Shown one piece after another: positions 39,801-47,436 of a stretch of DNA of 64,000 bases (within the stretch, counting starts at the first letter, position 1; each line of letters starts with the position of its first letter). The DNA comes from an uncultured Granulosicoccus sp. Lineage in GTDB: Bacteria > Pseudomonadota > Gammaproteobacteria > Granulosicoccales > Granulosicoccaceae. Location: assembly GCA_937924505.1 (NCBI GenBank), contig CALDSR010000004.1, forward strand, positions 1 to 64,000. Reading direction: 5' to 3'. The notes below the pieces were generated by a model. It did not search any database and was not told where the DNA came from. It saw nothing but the letters and a program-made list of their open reading frames with translations. The translations under genes were made by a program, and so were the position numbers.

Positions 39801-42800
39801 TGACCTTGACAGGGTTGGTTGATGGGACACCGAGTATCACATACACCCTGATGGATGAAGCAGGCAATGTCAGTGCTGAATCACCGTCGCTGGATGTGAC
39901 GATTGACGCTGATATAGCGGCACCAACAATTGACACACCCATTGCGATCAACGATATCGCTAACTCGAATGAAGCGGGAGCAGTGACGCTCGCGGGTACA
40001 GCTGAACCGAACAGTAACGTGACAATTATCATTAGTGATACTGCTGCAATGATTCTGACTCTGTTGGCGACCTCAGATGCCAACGGTGACTGGGTGGTCG
40101 CAGATGTCGATTTGACAAGCTTGCTTGATGGTGACTTGTCGATTGATGTTGCGGCTGGTGACGATGCTGGAAACACGGCCTCCTCAGCTACCGTGTCAGT
40201 GAATCTCGATACGGATCCACCGACGTTGACGTTGGCGACGGTGTCTGATGACAATGTCATCAATGCCGCCGAATCTTTGCTCGATCAAACAATTTCAGGC
40301 ACGAGTACCGGGCTTGTCGATGGTGCGACGATAACCGTCAACGTCAATGATGTTGACTATTTCGCAACGGTATTGAGTGGTGTCTGGAGTGTGTTGCTGC
40401 CATCCGCTGATGTTCAGGCCTTTGATTCCGTGGAGACAATTACCGTTACCGCAAATGACGCTGCTGGAAATTCGGCTACGCCCGCGACTGCTGATGTCGC
40501 GGTTGATCTGGCAGTGCCGGTGCTGGTACTTGACGTAATCGCTAGTGACAATCGACTGAATGCAATTGAAGCCCAGACGGATGTTCTCGTTAGCGGGAGT
40601 AGCACTGGTCTGAATGATGGTGCCAGTGTCGCTGTTGCAGTCGATGGCGCAGTTTACGAAGCATTGGTGACCGGAAATGTCTGGTCTATCACAGTACCAT
40701 CAGCAATCGCAGCTGGACTGCCAGCCAGTACCGTGATTACAGCTGATGCGAGCGACAGCGCTGGCAATAGTGCCAATCAAATTGAGGCAACATTGGTGGT
40801 TGATCTTGCCGCACCCGTTGTTTCAATCGACCCCCTGCAGCTTGCAACCGCCGCTAACCAGAACAGCTTTCAAGTCGGAGGCAGTTGTACGGCTGGTAAT
40901 GGCGTGGTGCAAGCCGCAATAACTGACGCATCACCAACGACCCAGACAGTCGCTTGTGCTGCTAACGGGTCATGGCTTGCGACATTCGATATTGCTACTG
41001 TCGCAGACGGTGTGGATACGGTCGCTGTAACCGTCAGTCAGACTGATGTTGCGGGTAATGTCGGGGCAGCAGGGCCGATCACGGCGAGCAAGGATACCTC
41101 CATAGCTGCTATCAGCATTGCAACTGTGTCTGGCGATGACACCATCAATCAGTCTGAAGCTGGAAGCTTTGTTGTTTTGGAAGGTACAACCGGCGGGATC
41201 GAGAACGGTCAGCTTGTCACAGTAAATGTCGCAGGGTTCACCTTCACCAATAGCGTGAATAACAATCAATGGCTGGTGCTGTTACCGCCCAGTATTGTTC
41301 TGACATTTGGGCCTTCAGAACAGGTCACCGCTGATGTTGCGACGCTAGCCGGGCTGAACGCACAGACGGCGGCACGAACAATTACGATTGACCTGACTCC
41401 GCCTGATGTGCCCGCTGTCATGACACTCGTCACCAATGTGACGACGCCGATAATCACGGGTACTGCAAATACCAGCAATGGAGAAACTCTTGAGGTTCGC
41501 ATAGACGGAACTCTCTACACACCGGGCGACGGCAACCTTGTTGATCATGGTGATGGCACCTGGACACTGGCCATACCGGCTGATATGCCATTGAACGAGG
41601 GCGTATTTGCCGTTGAGGTGACATTGATTGACGCTGCGGGAAATCCGATCGTCGAATCAGGAGCCGGTGCTCTGACTATTGATACAACAGTCCCTGATGC
41701 ACCATCGGTGGCTCCTGATCTTGTAGCTGCAGATGATAGCGGTACAAGCGACAGTGACGATATTACCAATGTGTCGAATGCAAGGTTTTCAGTAGCAGCC
41801 GGTGAAGCCTTGCCAAACACCGATGTGGAATTGCTCGCCGATGGTGTCGTTGTTGGTACCGGTCGTGTCAATGCCGATGGAAGTTTTGTAGTCGAGTCTT
41901 CAGGCCTTTCCGATGGAACCATTGATATCACTTATCGCTACATCGACGAATCGGGAAATATGGGTTTGCCATCAACTGCGCTAAGCGTTGTCATCGATAC
42001 TGCCACCGATGTGCCGCTTATTGATGAGCCAATCATGTCTGACAATGTGATCAACGTAGCTGAAAGTAGCGTTACTGTCGTCTCGGGCGTTAGTGAGGCA
42101 AATGCAAGTCTGGTTCTGACCTTGGAAGATGCTGTCTCCGGGAGTGTTGTGAGCACGCCTTTTACAGCCGATAGCAGCGGTAACTTCACTAGTGTTCCGA
42201 TTGATGCTTCATCGCTAGAAGAAGGGGCTATTGATATTTTTCTTGAAGCGACGGATATAGCCGGCAATGTCGCCAGTGCAATTCCTGTATCGGTCAGCCT
42301 GCAAACGACAGGACCTGAATTACCGATAGTCGCGGCGCTGGTGACAAACAATCCATTGCCGACCATTACTGGAACGGCGCCGATCAGTGTTGGTAGCACA
42401 CTTGAAATCGTACTTGACGATCTGGTCTATAGCTTGTCAGACGGAACACTTGTTGACACCGGATCGGGTGGTTGGTCCTTGACGGTTGATGGCAACTCTC
42501 CTCTTGTCGATGGGGTCTATGATCTGAGTGTGACAGCGACTGATGCGGCTGGTAATACCTCAGTCGATACGACGGTTAATGAATTGACAGTCGATACGGT
42601 TGCACCAGCAATCCCGACAGTCACGCCGTTGCTTGCCAACACCATGACACCGGTTCTAAGCGGAACAGCGGTGCTCGGCAACACTGAACGATTGACGGTT
42701 GAGATTAACGGGATAACGTATGGAGCCTTTGATGAAGCAGCCATTGCAGTTGATGAATTGGGGTTCTGGTTTGTGGCTATCGATGCTGAAGCGCCATTAC

Positions 42801-45800
42801 CGCACGATATTCATGAAGTGGTAGCTCGCGTCTCGGATGCGGCCGGTAATGTCAGTACTGATACATCGGTATTCGAAGTAGAAGTAGATCTGATTGCGCC
42901 TTCTTTGACGCTTGCTGCGATCGATGATGACGATGTCATCGGTGTTGCCGAGACTTTATCGCCGCTGACATTAAGCGGTACTACGGATGCGGCAGATGGC
43001 AGACCGATCACTCTGGATATTGACAGTGACTTGTTCAGTTCAGTCGCTACTTCGGGTAGCTGGTCGATCACGTTGACTCCAGCGGAGCTGACATCCCTTG
43101 CTGATACGGTGGTTATATCGGCAACTGTTGCGGACCTGGCCGGGAATGTATCCATTGCTGCAACACGTACTCTCAGCATCGATCGTGCTGCTCCTGCCTT
43201 GACAATCGATCCTCTCCCTGCGATCACTGCCTTGTCAGTGCCTGCGGTTGATATAACCGGTAGTTGTGAAACTGGTGTGCCCGTTGACATCAGTGTGACG
43301 TCTGCGACGCCTGTTTCTCAATCCGTAGGCTGTGTAGATGGACATTTCATAGCGACGTTTGATCTTTCAGCGATAGCGGATGGTCCAGAAGCTATTGAGA
43401 TTACTGCAGCGCAATTGGACATTGCAGGTAACCCGGCAAGTGGGAGCTTGTCTGGTGACAAGGATACTGTAGCGCCTTCAGTGACTATTGCCAATCTCAG
43501 TCATGGTAGTGATGCGCTTATTAACAATTCAGAAGCGCTCAGTTTCAATGTTACTGGTGGAACGTCTGCGGATGCTCTCATCGGCGATACGATTACCTTG
43601 ATTGTCAGTGATGGCGTGTCAACAGTTGAAGCGACGACTGCGGTCGAATCGTCAGGCACCTGGGAGGTGGCTGCACTGGATATTTCATCCTTGATTGATG
43701 GCCCGATCACGTTTACAGCGACTGTCACTGATACGGCTGGTAATGTATCTTTACCCGATGTTAGTGGTTCGGTGCTCCGAACTGTTTTGCCACAGATCAC
43801 CATTGAGTTGATGTCTCCTGTTTGGGAGAACATGTTGACGCTTGGTGGCGTGTCTGGATTGCCGGACGGAATGGGGGCGCCCGTTACGATAACGGATGCT
43901 GATGGCAATGCCCTCTGCGCTCCGTTTGCCGAGTTCGGTTTCTGGAATTGCGTGTTACCAGAAGCCGTTCCGGATGGTGATCATGATTTCGTTGCCAGTG
44001 TAACTGATCAGTTCGGTAACACGGGTAGCGCGAACCTGTCGGTCACGATTGATTCAAATATCGATACCGATGCGGATACGATTCCAGATTCCATCGAAGG
44101 TACCAACGATACCGATAGTGATGGTGTTCCTGACAACGTTGATCTTGATTCTGACAACGATGGCATTCCGGACAGCATCGAAGGTAGTAGTGATCCTGAT
44201 GGTGATTCCTTACCCTCATTCCGCGATCCGGATTCGGATGGTGATGGTTTTCCTGACAACGCTGAAGCGGGGGTTGATCCTTCGAACCCACAGGATACCG
44301 ATGGCGACTCCATAGCGGACTTCATCGATCTTGACAGTGATAACGATGGCTTGCCTGATGCCGAAGAAGGCACCGGCGATGCTGACGGCGATGGCATTAT
44401 CGACGTATTGGATAACGACGACAACACTGATGATACTCCCGATAACCAAACGGGTTCGGATGATGTTGATTCAGATGGCGATGGTATTGCTGATACGAAT
44501 GAAGGCAATGGTGACAGTGATGATGATGGTATCGCTGATTTCCTTGATACCGACTCTGATAATGATGGTTTACCAGATAGCCTGGAAGGTGAACTGGATT
44601 CGGACAATGATGGAATACCTGATTTTCAGGACCGTGATTCGGACAACGACACGATTAGTGACGCGCTAGAAGGAACCGAAGATACTGATGGTGACAGCCT
44701 GCCGAACTACATTGATGTCGATAGTGATGGCGACGGAATCGATGACATTGTCGAGGCGACACTGGATTCCGATGCAGATGGTACGCCCAACCTGCTTGAT
44801 CTTGATAGCGACAACGACAGAATTCCTGACGCAATCGAAACTGATAATGATAGTGATGGTGATGGAGTCTATGACGCCATTGATCTTGACAGCGATAATG
44901 ACGGGCTACCTGACGCTTTTGAAAGTGTACGAAGTGGCGTTACCCCACACGGCCTGGATACTGGCTTAGCCAGTCGTTCGGGGCTGGTTCTTGATGACGA
45001 TGCCGGTGCGCGTCAGTCCCGTTTGTTCGATGATGATGTGCCAGAAATTGCGATCGATGTTGATGGTGATTCCGTGCCGGACTATCTGGATCTGGACAGC
45101 GACAACGATTCCATACCTGACACCATCGAGGCGGGTGCCTTGGATGCAGATCTGGATGGTCGCATCGATAGCTTCATCGATCGGAATCAAAACGGATGGA
45201 ATGATGCAACAGAGCAGATGCCATTGGATGCTGCTGACACTGACAATGATGGGCTGCGGGATTTCCGTGATCTCGACTCGGATCAGGATGGTCTGCCGGA
45301 TCTATTCGAAGTCGAAGGTAATGATGTTGACCGCAACGGCCTTGTTGATGCCTTCATCGATGCCAATAACGATGGGCTTGACGATGCGGTCGCCGTATTC
45401 CAGGCAATGCTTGTCGATAGTGATAGTGACGGTATCTATAACTTTCGTGAAATCGATAGCGACAACGATGGTCGAAACGATCTCGTGGAAGCAGGCGGTA
45501 ATGATGCTGACGGTGACGGTATCGTTGATACGTTGAAAGACAGTGACGGTGACGGTGTGCCGGACTCGGTTGATGTTGATGTGACCGGTGGAAGTGATGC
45601 CGACAACGATGGTATCGATGATCTTGCCGATGCTGATTTGGTTGCCGGTGAGGATCGGGATTTCGATGGAATTGTCGATGCTCGCGATCCGGATGCGAAT
45701 GGCGATGGGTTTGCCGATGCAGCGGTGCCGACCTTGGGCACATCCTTGCCAGATAGTGATGGTGATCAGGTTCCTGATTTCCAACAAGCAACCGATGCAA

Positions 45801-47383
45801 GACCGGTTCGAACTGGCGCAACGGGTAATGGGTTTGGCTGTTCGATTGGCAACGGTACTGGCAGCTCAACCGATTCTGGGTTGATGTTGTTGTTAATTGC
45901 AGCGTTCGCCGCTATGTGTAGCTCTGTCAGGCGTAGGCGGCGAATCACTCGATCACGACTCGTTCGGACGGCAATGCTTGCTGCTTTGGTGTTCAGTGTT
46001 TCCGCGTGCGGAACATTGTCGAGAGTTTTGCCCGGAGATCGGGGTAATCAATCAAATGATGTGTCGGCTAATCAACAGCTGCAGCGTGCTGAGAGAGAAC
46101 AGATACAGCGTGAGAAAGCCGGGATAAAGGCTGAAATAACACAAAGAAATCAAAGTAAACGTCGCTTTTATGCAGGGCTTGGCATCGGTGTTTCGATACT
46201 GGATCCCATCACTGAGGATACGGGTTTCACGCTCGAAAGCGGCAGTAGTACCGCCGCTCATTTGCATCTTGGTTTTGACTACTCACCGCGTATTACGTTG
46301 GAATTGAATGCCGGTTCGCTGGGCTCGGCAAGTCTCGAGCCAACGTCCACAATTGACTATAGCGTGGTCGCTGGTAGTGCACTGTTCTATTTTGGCGAAG
46401 CCAACGAGTCGCTGTCAGGTCGTGAGAACATACATGCATACGGTCGCGTGGGTCTCGGTATCTTGAGTACCAGCGGTTCCGGCGTTGCTATCGAACAAGT
46501 CAATGGTGCTCAACTTCTCGTTGGACTTGGCGTCGAGTACGGTTTTTCAAACGGTCTGGCGGCACGCGGCGAGTTAATTTCTTACGATAGCGATGCGCGA
46601 GCTGTTCAACTGGGATTGATCTACCGCTTCAAGCGATCTCAGAACGACACCAGTGCGACTGATATATCTCGCCGTGTTCAAACGCCAACGCAAACCCGTA
46701 CGTCAAAGCAAACAGGAAAATCCAACGAAGCGCCAACGCGAGAGATAAGGCGTAATCCAGAGCCGATGAAAAAGGTGGAACCAGTCGATAAAGCGCTGCA
46801 ACGATCGACCCCGACTGTTCCATTGGCGAAGCCTCAACCCAAGCCTGCAGCCAAAAGACAGGAAGCTCCTGCGCAAACCGCCAAGGTGATTCCTCAGACG
46901 AGCTCCAAGCCCAGGAAGACTGTGCCTGATGTAAACACGGACTCGGACGGTGATGGTGTCAGCGATAAACAGGACGCTTGTGACAATACACTTCGCGGAG
47001 CGTCAGTCGATGCATTTGGCTGTGCCGTGGCACATGGTTACATCGAGGGGCTTGAATTCAAAGCCAATACAGACGTGTTCAAGCCAGGTGCAACACGTGT
47101 GCTTGATCGTATTGTCGCCGAGATGAAAGCATCGCCACGCTCCCGCATCACTATCAGCGTACACACCGACGATAGCTTCCCGAAGAATCAGGCCAAGCAG
47201 ATCACCACCAAACAGGTGATAAAAATTGTGAAGTACCTCGCAAAAGAAGGTATATCAACGAAACGTATCGTGGCCAGATCCTATGGGGGCACGAAACCAT
47301 TGGTAGCTAACATTACCGATGCGAACCGATCACGAAATAGACGTGTGGAAATCACAAACCTTGCCGATAGTGTGAACAGATAA
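30821..47383 (+). CDS. giant Ig-repeat/TSP3 adhesin fused in frame to an OmpA-type lipoprotein
   Basis: 5,520 residues without a stop. Signal peptide (VLASALASAAHA), then a choice-of-anchor-L-like head (about 45-290; FVFASEEYNEYAPPDGAF). A DUF11-like module comes next, then about 40 Ig-like modules of about 100 residues (430-4390; DAAGN and DTTAP motifs at the junctions). The Asp-rich TSP3 stalk spans about 4410-4985 (DSDNDGIPDSIEG type). A sorting-type tail follows: GCSIG at Cys5007, a hydrophobic LMLLLIAAFAAM and RRRRR. The frame then runs straight into a second signal with lipobox FSVSAC (Cys5063), a helical linker, an eight-strand-type barrel, a TSP3 hinge and an OmpA domain (about 5390-5515) ending RSRNRRVEITNL. 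No good ribosome site at ATG 30821; ATG 30839 is an alternative. An internal start at ATG 45914 or 45974 could release the OmpA part. Confidence 0.8.
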   Translation: MSGSQSMGLSTVARFYCLTGSRHLTLVLASALASAAHADLLITETLDASTLANEVMDTSNGDLIIDSESLTGFAGQAGTFTNGLSVPGFLDFENGIIMSSGSVAAVAGPNLGDGTSTALPNGIENDPDFDLLTDSANGTDDAIFIEIDFIPNGDTLTGTFVFASEEYNEYAPPDGAFSNNNQFYDVMAFFVNGVNYSLTADGDDVSINSVNKTLNAADFVDNDFGDFNPAPTPFNIEPDGFTRRLSWTAPVNPGVVNTLKFGVADGGDAAFDSWLLIDRDSFKVLSNPVDVDLAVSISGTGGEIASGTPLVITTNVENSGANATEREITVVHTLPADVTINGGIAASVAESGVNAAEWVCVSTAEVPQTVECRSTTPIGITGGNSTSVFNFSTDPIDVALVGNSLLNTADVLTTDIDTGSGNNSFSSSTLVVATDSTPPAVSINDVPPVTAGIAPYTVILTFDEVVTGLDLADVVVGNGAASELSILSPIEASVVIAPDATGDVTIDVPSGAVQDASGNDSAASATAITIFDPTSPVLSINDAPGVIANTDPFDVTFSFSAPVTGFALNDISVSNGVPSNFTMIDASTWSATISPDTTNDVVVSVAAAAAQSSSNGVDSSSDSVTVIVNSSSPTGVLSGAPALVSSLASYPITLTWSEDVTDMQASDINVTNGVISSFSPDTPLVAGNVYTFDVTPAGDGEVIVLIPEASVVDVASNGNSLVSVTTIVDTLPPVLTISAVAGDDYINASEDDAPVIVNGTSTGLQNGASIDVNVGGVLYVATVSDNSWSISIPATSVQALNASEIITADAVDAAGNPASQSTRSIAYDAVAPSQPSVDTSLISNVLPVLTGSANTATGDTLTVLVNGILYTAGDGNLVDDLAGGWILTIPPGNDLSDGNYSIVVTLTDSAGNTSVDTSNNELTIDTTPPAAPSVPVDLLAASDSGTLDNDNITNVAAATFSVPAGSATSGAVVTLYSNLLAIGTTTALADGSFSLSAATLVEGTENISWTTSDAAGNESANSPPLSVTLDTSVPAPIINAPQTADNVINAVEANPFSVSGTSEAGSVISISISDGSNPAVTASVSTDGAGNWSVGGLDLTGLDDGFLLIDATAADVAGNSGASTSSNTSLNTSSPVLVLNAIALDNALNATEMTQDLVISGTSTDLPDDGVVTVTIDADTYLATVFSGLWQVTIPATDVTTFIDGEVISADAINDAGNSANTVSIALTVDAIAPVVAINPAVLATSSNESNFQVSGACAVGDELVSVSIAGATPLTQDVSCASGGSWTATFDISAIADGIDVIVVDATQADAVGNAGAAATVTANKDTGMPSISVSTVAIDDVINIDEAAVDLVIVGITVDIEDGQLVTVSIDGADYTTTVVSNSWSVVVPVSAVSAFEIDEDITANVSTLAGLAAPEAVRSIDIDTIAPSLPTVATLISNDTTPTLTGTAVVEAGDKLIVTVNGIDYEAGVGALVVSGTDWTLPVPSPNALTDNTYDVAVSLTDAAGNETVEPGLSALTVDTTAPAAPPVAVDLIAADDSGSSSVDDITNVSAPTFVVDDGTLNPGDLVTVFADADEVGTTVVNPAGGFSLVSATLLDGNFSISYTLADALGNVSSSSPALPVVIDTVASAPSIDPDIADDDIINASEMNNVLISGITEANATVTIVFTDSASNTESVVTTAEASGIYTLNATPADISALTAGSIEVSVSVDDIAGNVSTSTAVSVQLDPDAPSPATVDTLLSNSGTPTVTGSVFLGAGESIIVTLNSQSYSEGVDLVVTGDTWSLIVPAVDSLNEDTYDVLVEVTDIAGNVSSDISIDELTIDLTAPADPGIALDLLASSDTGDSDTDNLTGLNTIDVAVPAGTATSGDTATIHLDGVPVGTVTVASDGGFGTSLTGLVDGNNTINYTLVDAAGNVSASSPDLVVIVDVDITAPTLTLPVAVDNQINSTEAVMVDLAGTAEPDSVVTVTIDDGDSSPLVLTVTSDSNGDWTLDNIDVTPLAEGTLGIVVSAEDGAGNSASATPANIELDISAPSLAVNAVAGNDEINIAESLLDQTISGTSQDLVDGSTVTVDVNGQSYTGIVSSNSWSVVVPAADVQVFDPIEEITVNASDSAGNAATPVAFIVTTVLSAPSLAVDSIAGDDVINAAEALLDQTISGTSTDLDDGQVVTVNVNGIDYTSAVTATTWSVLVPTTDVQAFGSVETVTVTASDTAGNAATPATVDVLTDTAAPILVLDAITGDDRINAAEAASDITVSGTSEGLLDDETVLVSLNGLDYIATVNSDAWSLTIPASDVAALTDGNQVTANATDAAGNDALPVSQTLIIDTIVPVASINQPSLASAANSSNYQVSGACTIDDGSLDVSITGATPASQNVACASDGSWTATFNINGVVDGLDTVVVNASQIDAVGNVGIAPTVTANKDTSSPSISIATIASDDVINLSESGTQLVISGTTSNISNGQQVSVSVAGVAYTNAVNNNQWLVLVPASEILTFGASETITADVLTASGLAADSATRDISIDLVAPATPTVATLVTSLERPTITGTATLSASDSLTVVIDTVPYVIDDGNLSVDGLGGWSLTIPAGSELSDGVYDVQVTATDSAGNASSIAGTDALTVDTTAPDAPVAPLDLAASSDSGASDTDDVTNDSAPLLELVSSSAAPGTTVRIFASAIEIATTTLDGSGGFNVNSSVLSDGVHSISYRFEDALGNMSASSPALAVTIDTVATVPVITTPIMSDGLISSAEESSVLIEGLTEVDAELEIQISDTSAGTVSTTVTSTSGGSWSTGANLLDISTLIEGSLQVVATVTDLAGNTATSVAESVIYDPIAPTEPTVVAQTTNSTTPTLGGTVTLNPGDSFTVTVAGTEYSEGTNLTQDGMNWILVIPAGSPLVEGDYEVVVTVTDEAGNSTSDTVMNELVVDLTAPQDPSTALDLIAASDTGASDTDNLTNLMTIDVALAAGSAEAGVTVDVFVDGAPAATTTANADGSVSVTLTGLVDGTPSITYTLMDEAGNVSAESPSLDVTIDADIAAPTIDTPIAINDIANSNEAGAVTLAGTAEPNSNVTIIISDTAAMILTLLATSDANGDWVVADVDLTSLLDGDLSIDVAAGDDAGNTASSATVSVNLDTDPPTLTLATVSDDNVINAAESLLDQTISGTSTGLVDGATITVNVNDVDYFATVLSGVWSVLLPSADVQAFDSVETITVTANDAAGNSATPATADVAVDLAVPVLVLDVIASDNRLNAIEAQTDVLVSGSSTGLNDGASVAVAVDGAVYEALVTGNVWSITVPSAIAAGLPASTVITADASDSAGNSANQIEATLVVDLAAPVVSIDPLQLATAANQNSFQVGGSCTAGNGVVQAAITDASPTTQTVACAANGSWLATFDIATVADGVDTVAVTVSQTDVAGNVGAAGPITASKDTSIAAISIATVSGDDTINQSEAGSFVVLEGTTGGIENGQLVTVNVAGFTFTNSVNNNQWLVLLPPSIVLTFGPSEQVTADVATLAGLNAQTAARTITIDLTPPDVPAVMTLVTNVTTPIITGTANTSNGETLEVRIDGTLYTPGDGNLVDHGDGTWTLAIPADMPLNEGVFAVEVTLIDAAGNPIVESGAGALTIDTTVPDAPSVAPDLVAADDSGTSDSDDITNVSNARFSVAAGEALPNTDVELLADGVVVGTGRVNADGSFVVESSGLSDGTIDITYRYIDESGNMGLPSTALSVVIDTATDVPLIDEPIMSDNVINVAESSVTVVSGVSEANASLVLTLEDAVSGSVVSTPFTADSSGNFTSVPIDASSLEEGAIDIFLEATDIAGNVASAIPVSVSLQTTGPELPIVAALVTNNPLPTITGTAPISVGSTLEIVLDDLVYSLSDGTLVDTGSGGWSLTVDGNSPLVDGVYDLSVTATDAAGNTSVDTTVNELTVDTVAPAIPTVTPLLANTMTPVLSGTAVLGNTERLTVEINGITYGAFDEAAIAVDELGFWFVAIDAEAPLPHDIHEVVARVSDAAGNVSTDTSVFEVEVDLIAPSLTLAAIDDDDVIGVAETLSPLTLSGTTDAADGRPITLDIDSDLFSSVATSGSWSITLTPAELTSLADTVVISATVADLAGNVSIAATRTLSIDRAAPALTIDPLPAITALSVPAVDITGSCETGVPVDISVTSATPVSQSVGCVDGHFIATFDLSAIADGPEAIEITAAQLDIAGNPASGSLSGDKDTVAPSVTIANLSHGSDALINNSEALSFNVTGGTSADALIGDTITLIVSDGVSTVEATTAVESSGTWEVAALDISSLIDGPITFTATVTDTAGNVSLPDVSGSVLRTVLPQITIELMSPVWENMLTLGGVSGLPDGMGAPVTITDADGNALCAPFAEFGFWNCVLPEAVPDGDHDFVASVTDQFGNTGSANLSVTIDSNIDTDADTIPDSIEGTNDTDSDGVPDNVDLDSDNDGIPDSIEGSSDPDGDSLPSFRDPDSDGDGFPDNAEAGVDPSNPQDTDGDSIADFIDLDSDNDGLPDAEEGTGDADGDGIIDVLDNDDNTDDTPDNQTGSDDVDSDGDGIADTNEGNGDSDDDGIADFLDTDSDNDGLPDSLEGELDSDNDGIPDFQDRDSDNDTISDALEGTEDTDGDSLPNYIDVDSDGDGIDDIVEATLDSDADGTPNLLDLDSDNDRIPDAIETDNDSDGDGVYDAIDLDSDNDGLPDAFESVRSGVTPHGLDTGLASRSGLVLDDDAGARQSRLFDDDVPEIAIDVDGDSVPDYLDLDSDNDSIPDTIEAGALDADLDGRIDSFIDRNQNGWNDATEQMPLDAADTDNDGLRDFRDLDSDQDGLPDLFEVEGNDVDRNGLVDAFIDANNDGLDDAVAVFQAMLVDSDSDGIYNFREIDSDNDGRNDLVEAGGNDADGDGIVDTLKDSDGDGVPDSVDVDVTGGSDADNDGIDDLADADLVAGEDRDFDGIVDARDPDANGDGFADAAVPTLGTSLPDSDGDQVPDFQQATDARPVRTGATGNGFGCSIGNGTGSSTDSGLMLLLIAAFAAMCSSVRRRRRITRSRLVRTAMLAALVFSVSACGTLSRVLPGDRGNQSNDVSANQQLQRAEREQIQREKAGIKAEITQRNQSKRRFYAGLGIGVSILDPITEDTGFTLESGSSTAAHLHLGFDYSPRITLELNAGSLGSASLEPTSTIDYSVVAGSALFYFGEANESLSGRENIHAYGRVGLGILSTSGSGVAIEQVNGAQLLVGLGVEYGFSNGLAARGELISYDSDARAVQLGLIYRFKRSQNDTSATDISRRVQTPTQTRTSKQTGKSNEAPTREIRRNPEPMKKVEPVDKALQRSTPTVPLAKPQPKPAAKRQEAPAQTAKVIPQTSSKPRKTVPDVNTDSDGDGVSDKQDACDNTLRGASVDAFGCAVAHGYIEGLEFKANTDVFKPGATRVLDRIVAEMKASPRSRITISVHTDDSFPKNQAKQITTKQVIKIVKYLAKEGISTKRIVARSYGGTKPLVANITDANRSRNRRVEITNLADSVNR
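34531..43200 (+). repeat. higher-order repeat of about 3,000 bp inside the giant gene
   Basis: The Ig-like modules fall into recurring types in the same order. A Cys-containing type (VSGACAVGD, VSGACTIDD, VGGSCTAGN, ITGSCETGV) starts near 34531, 37825, 40828 and 43200. Between the second and third copies the DNA lines up at an offset of exactly 3,000 nt over at least 37261-39060. For example GATCAAACAAT recurs at 37283 and 40283, and AATCAATGGCTGGTG at about 38264 and 41264. The first unit is longer by one extra module; the last is shorter. This indicates duplication of a ten-module block in frame. Confidence 0.8.
44050..45785 (+). repeat. GAT-rich TSP3 repeat array
   Basis: Dense GAT/GAC codons encode tandem motifs of the form D-x-D-x-D-G-x-x-D, as in thrombospondin type 3 repeats, which bind calcium and stiffen in its presence. 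A second array is at about 51547-52560 in the GEVED protein, and single copies occur in each OmpA protein. The bias also creates long meaningless antisense frames. Confidence 0.85.
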
Positions 47384-47436
47384 ACGAAATCTTGAATCGA
47401 CGTCCGAACTACTCAGGGTGTCACTGGGGCTCTGAA

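Noticed and set aside
44050..45785. CRISPR-like appearance of short repeats
   Set aside because: The repeats are degenerate, in frame and encode TSP3 motifs; there are no constant repeats with unique spacers and no cas genes.
31045..45900. Long minus-strand frames (for example 33517-34305, 39514-40263, 44008-44607)
   Set aside because: They mirror the Ser/Thr/Asp-rich repeats of the giant gene, have low-complexity products, and lack ribosome sites and family motifs.
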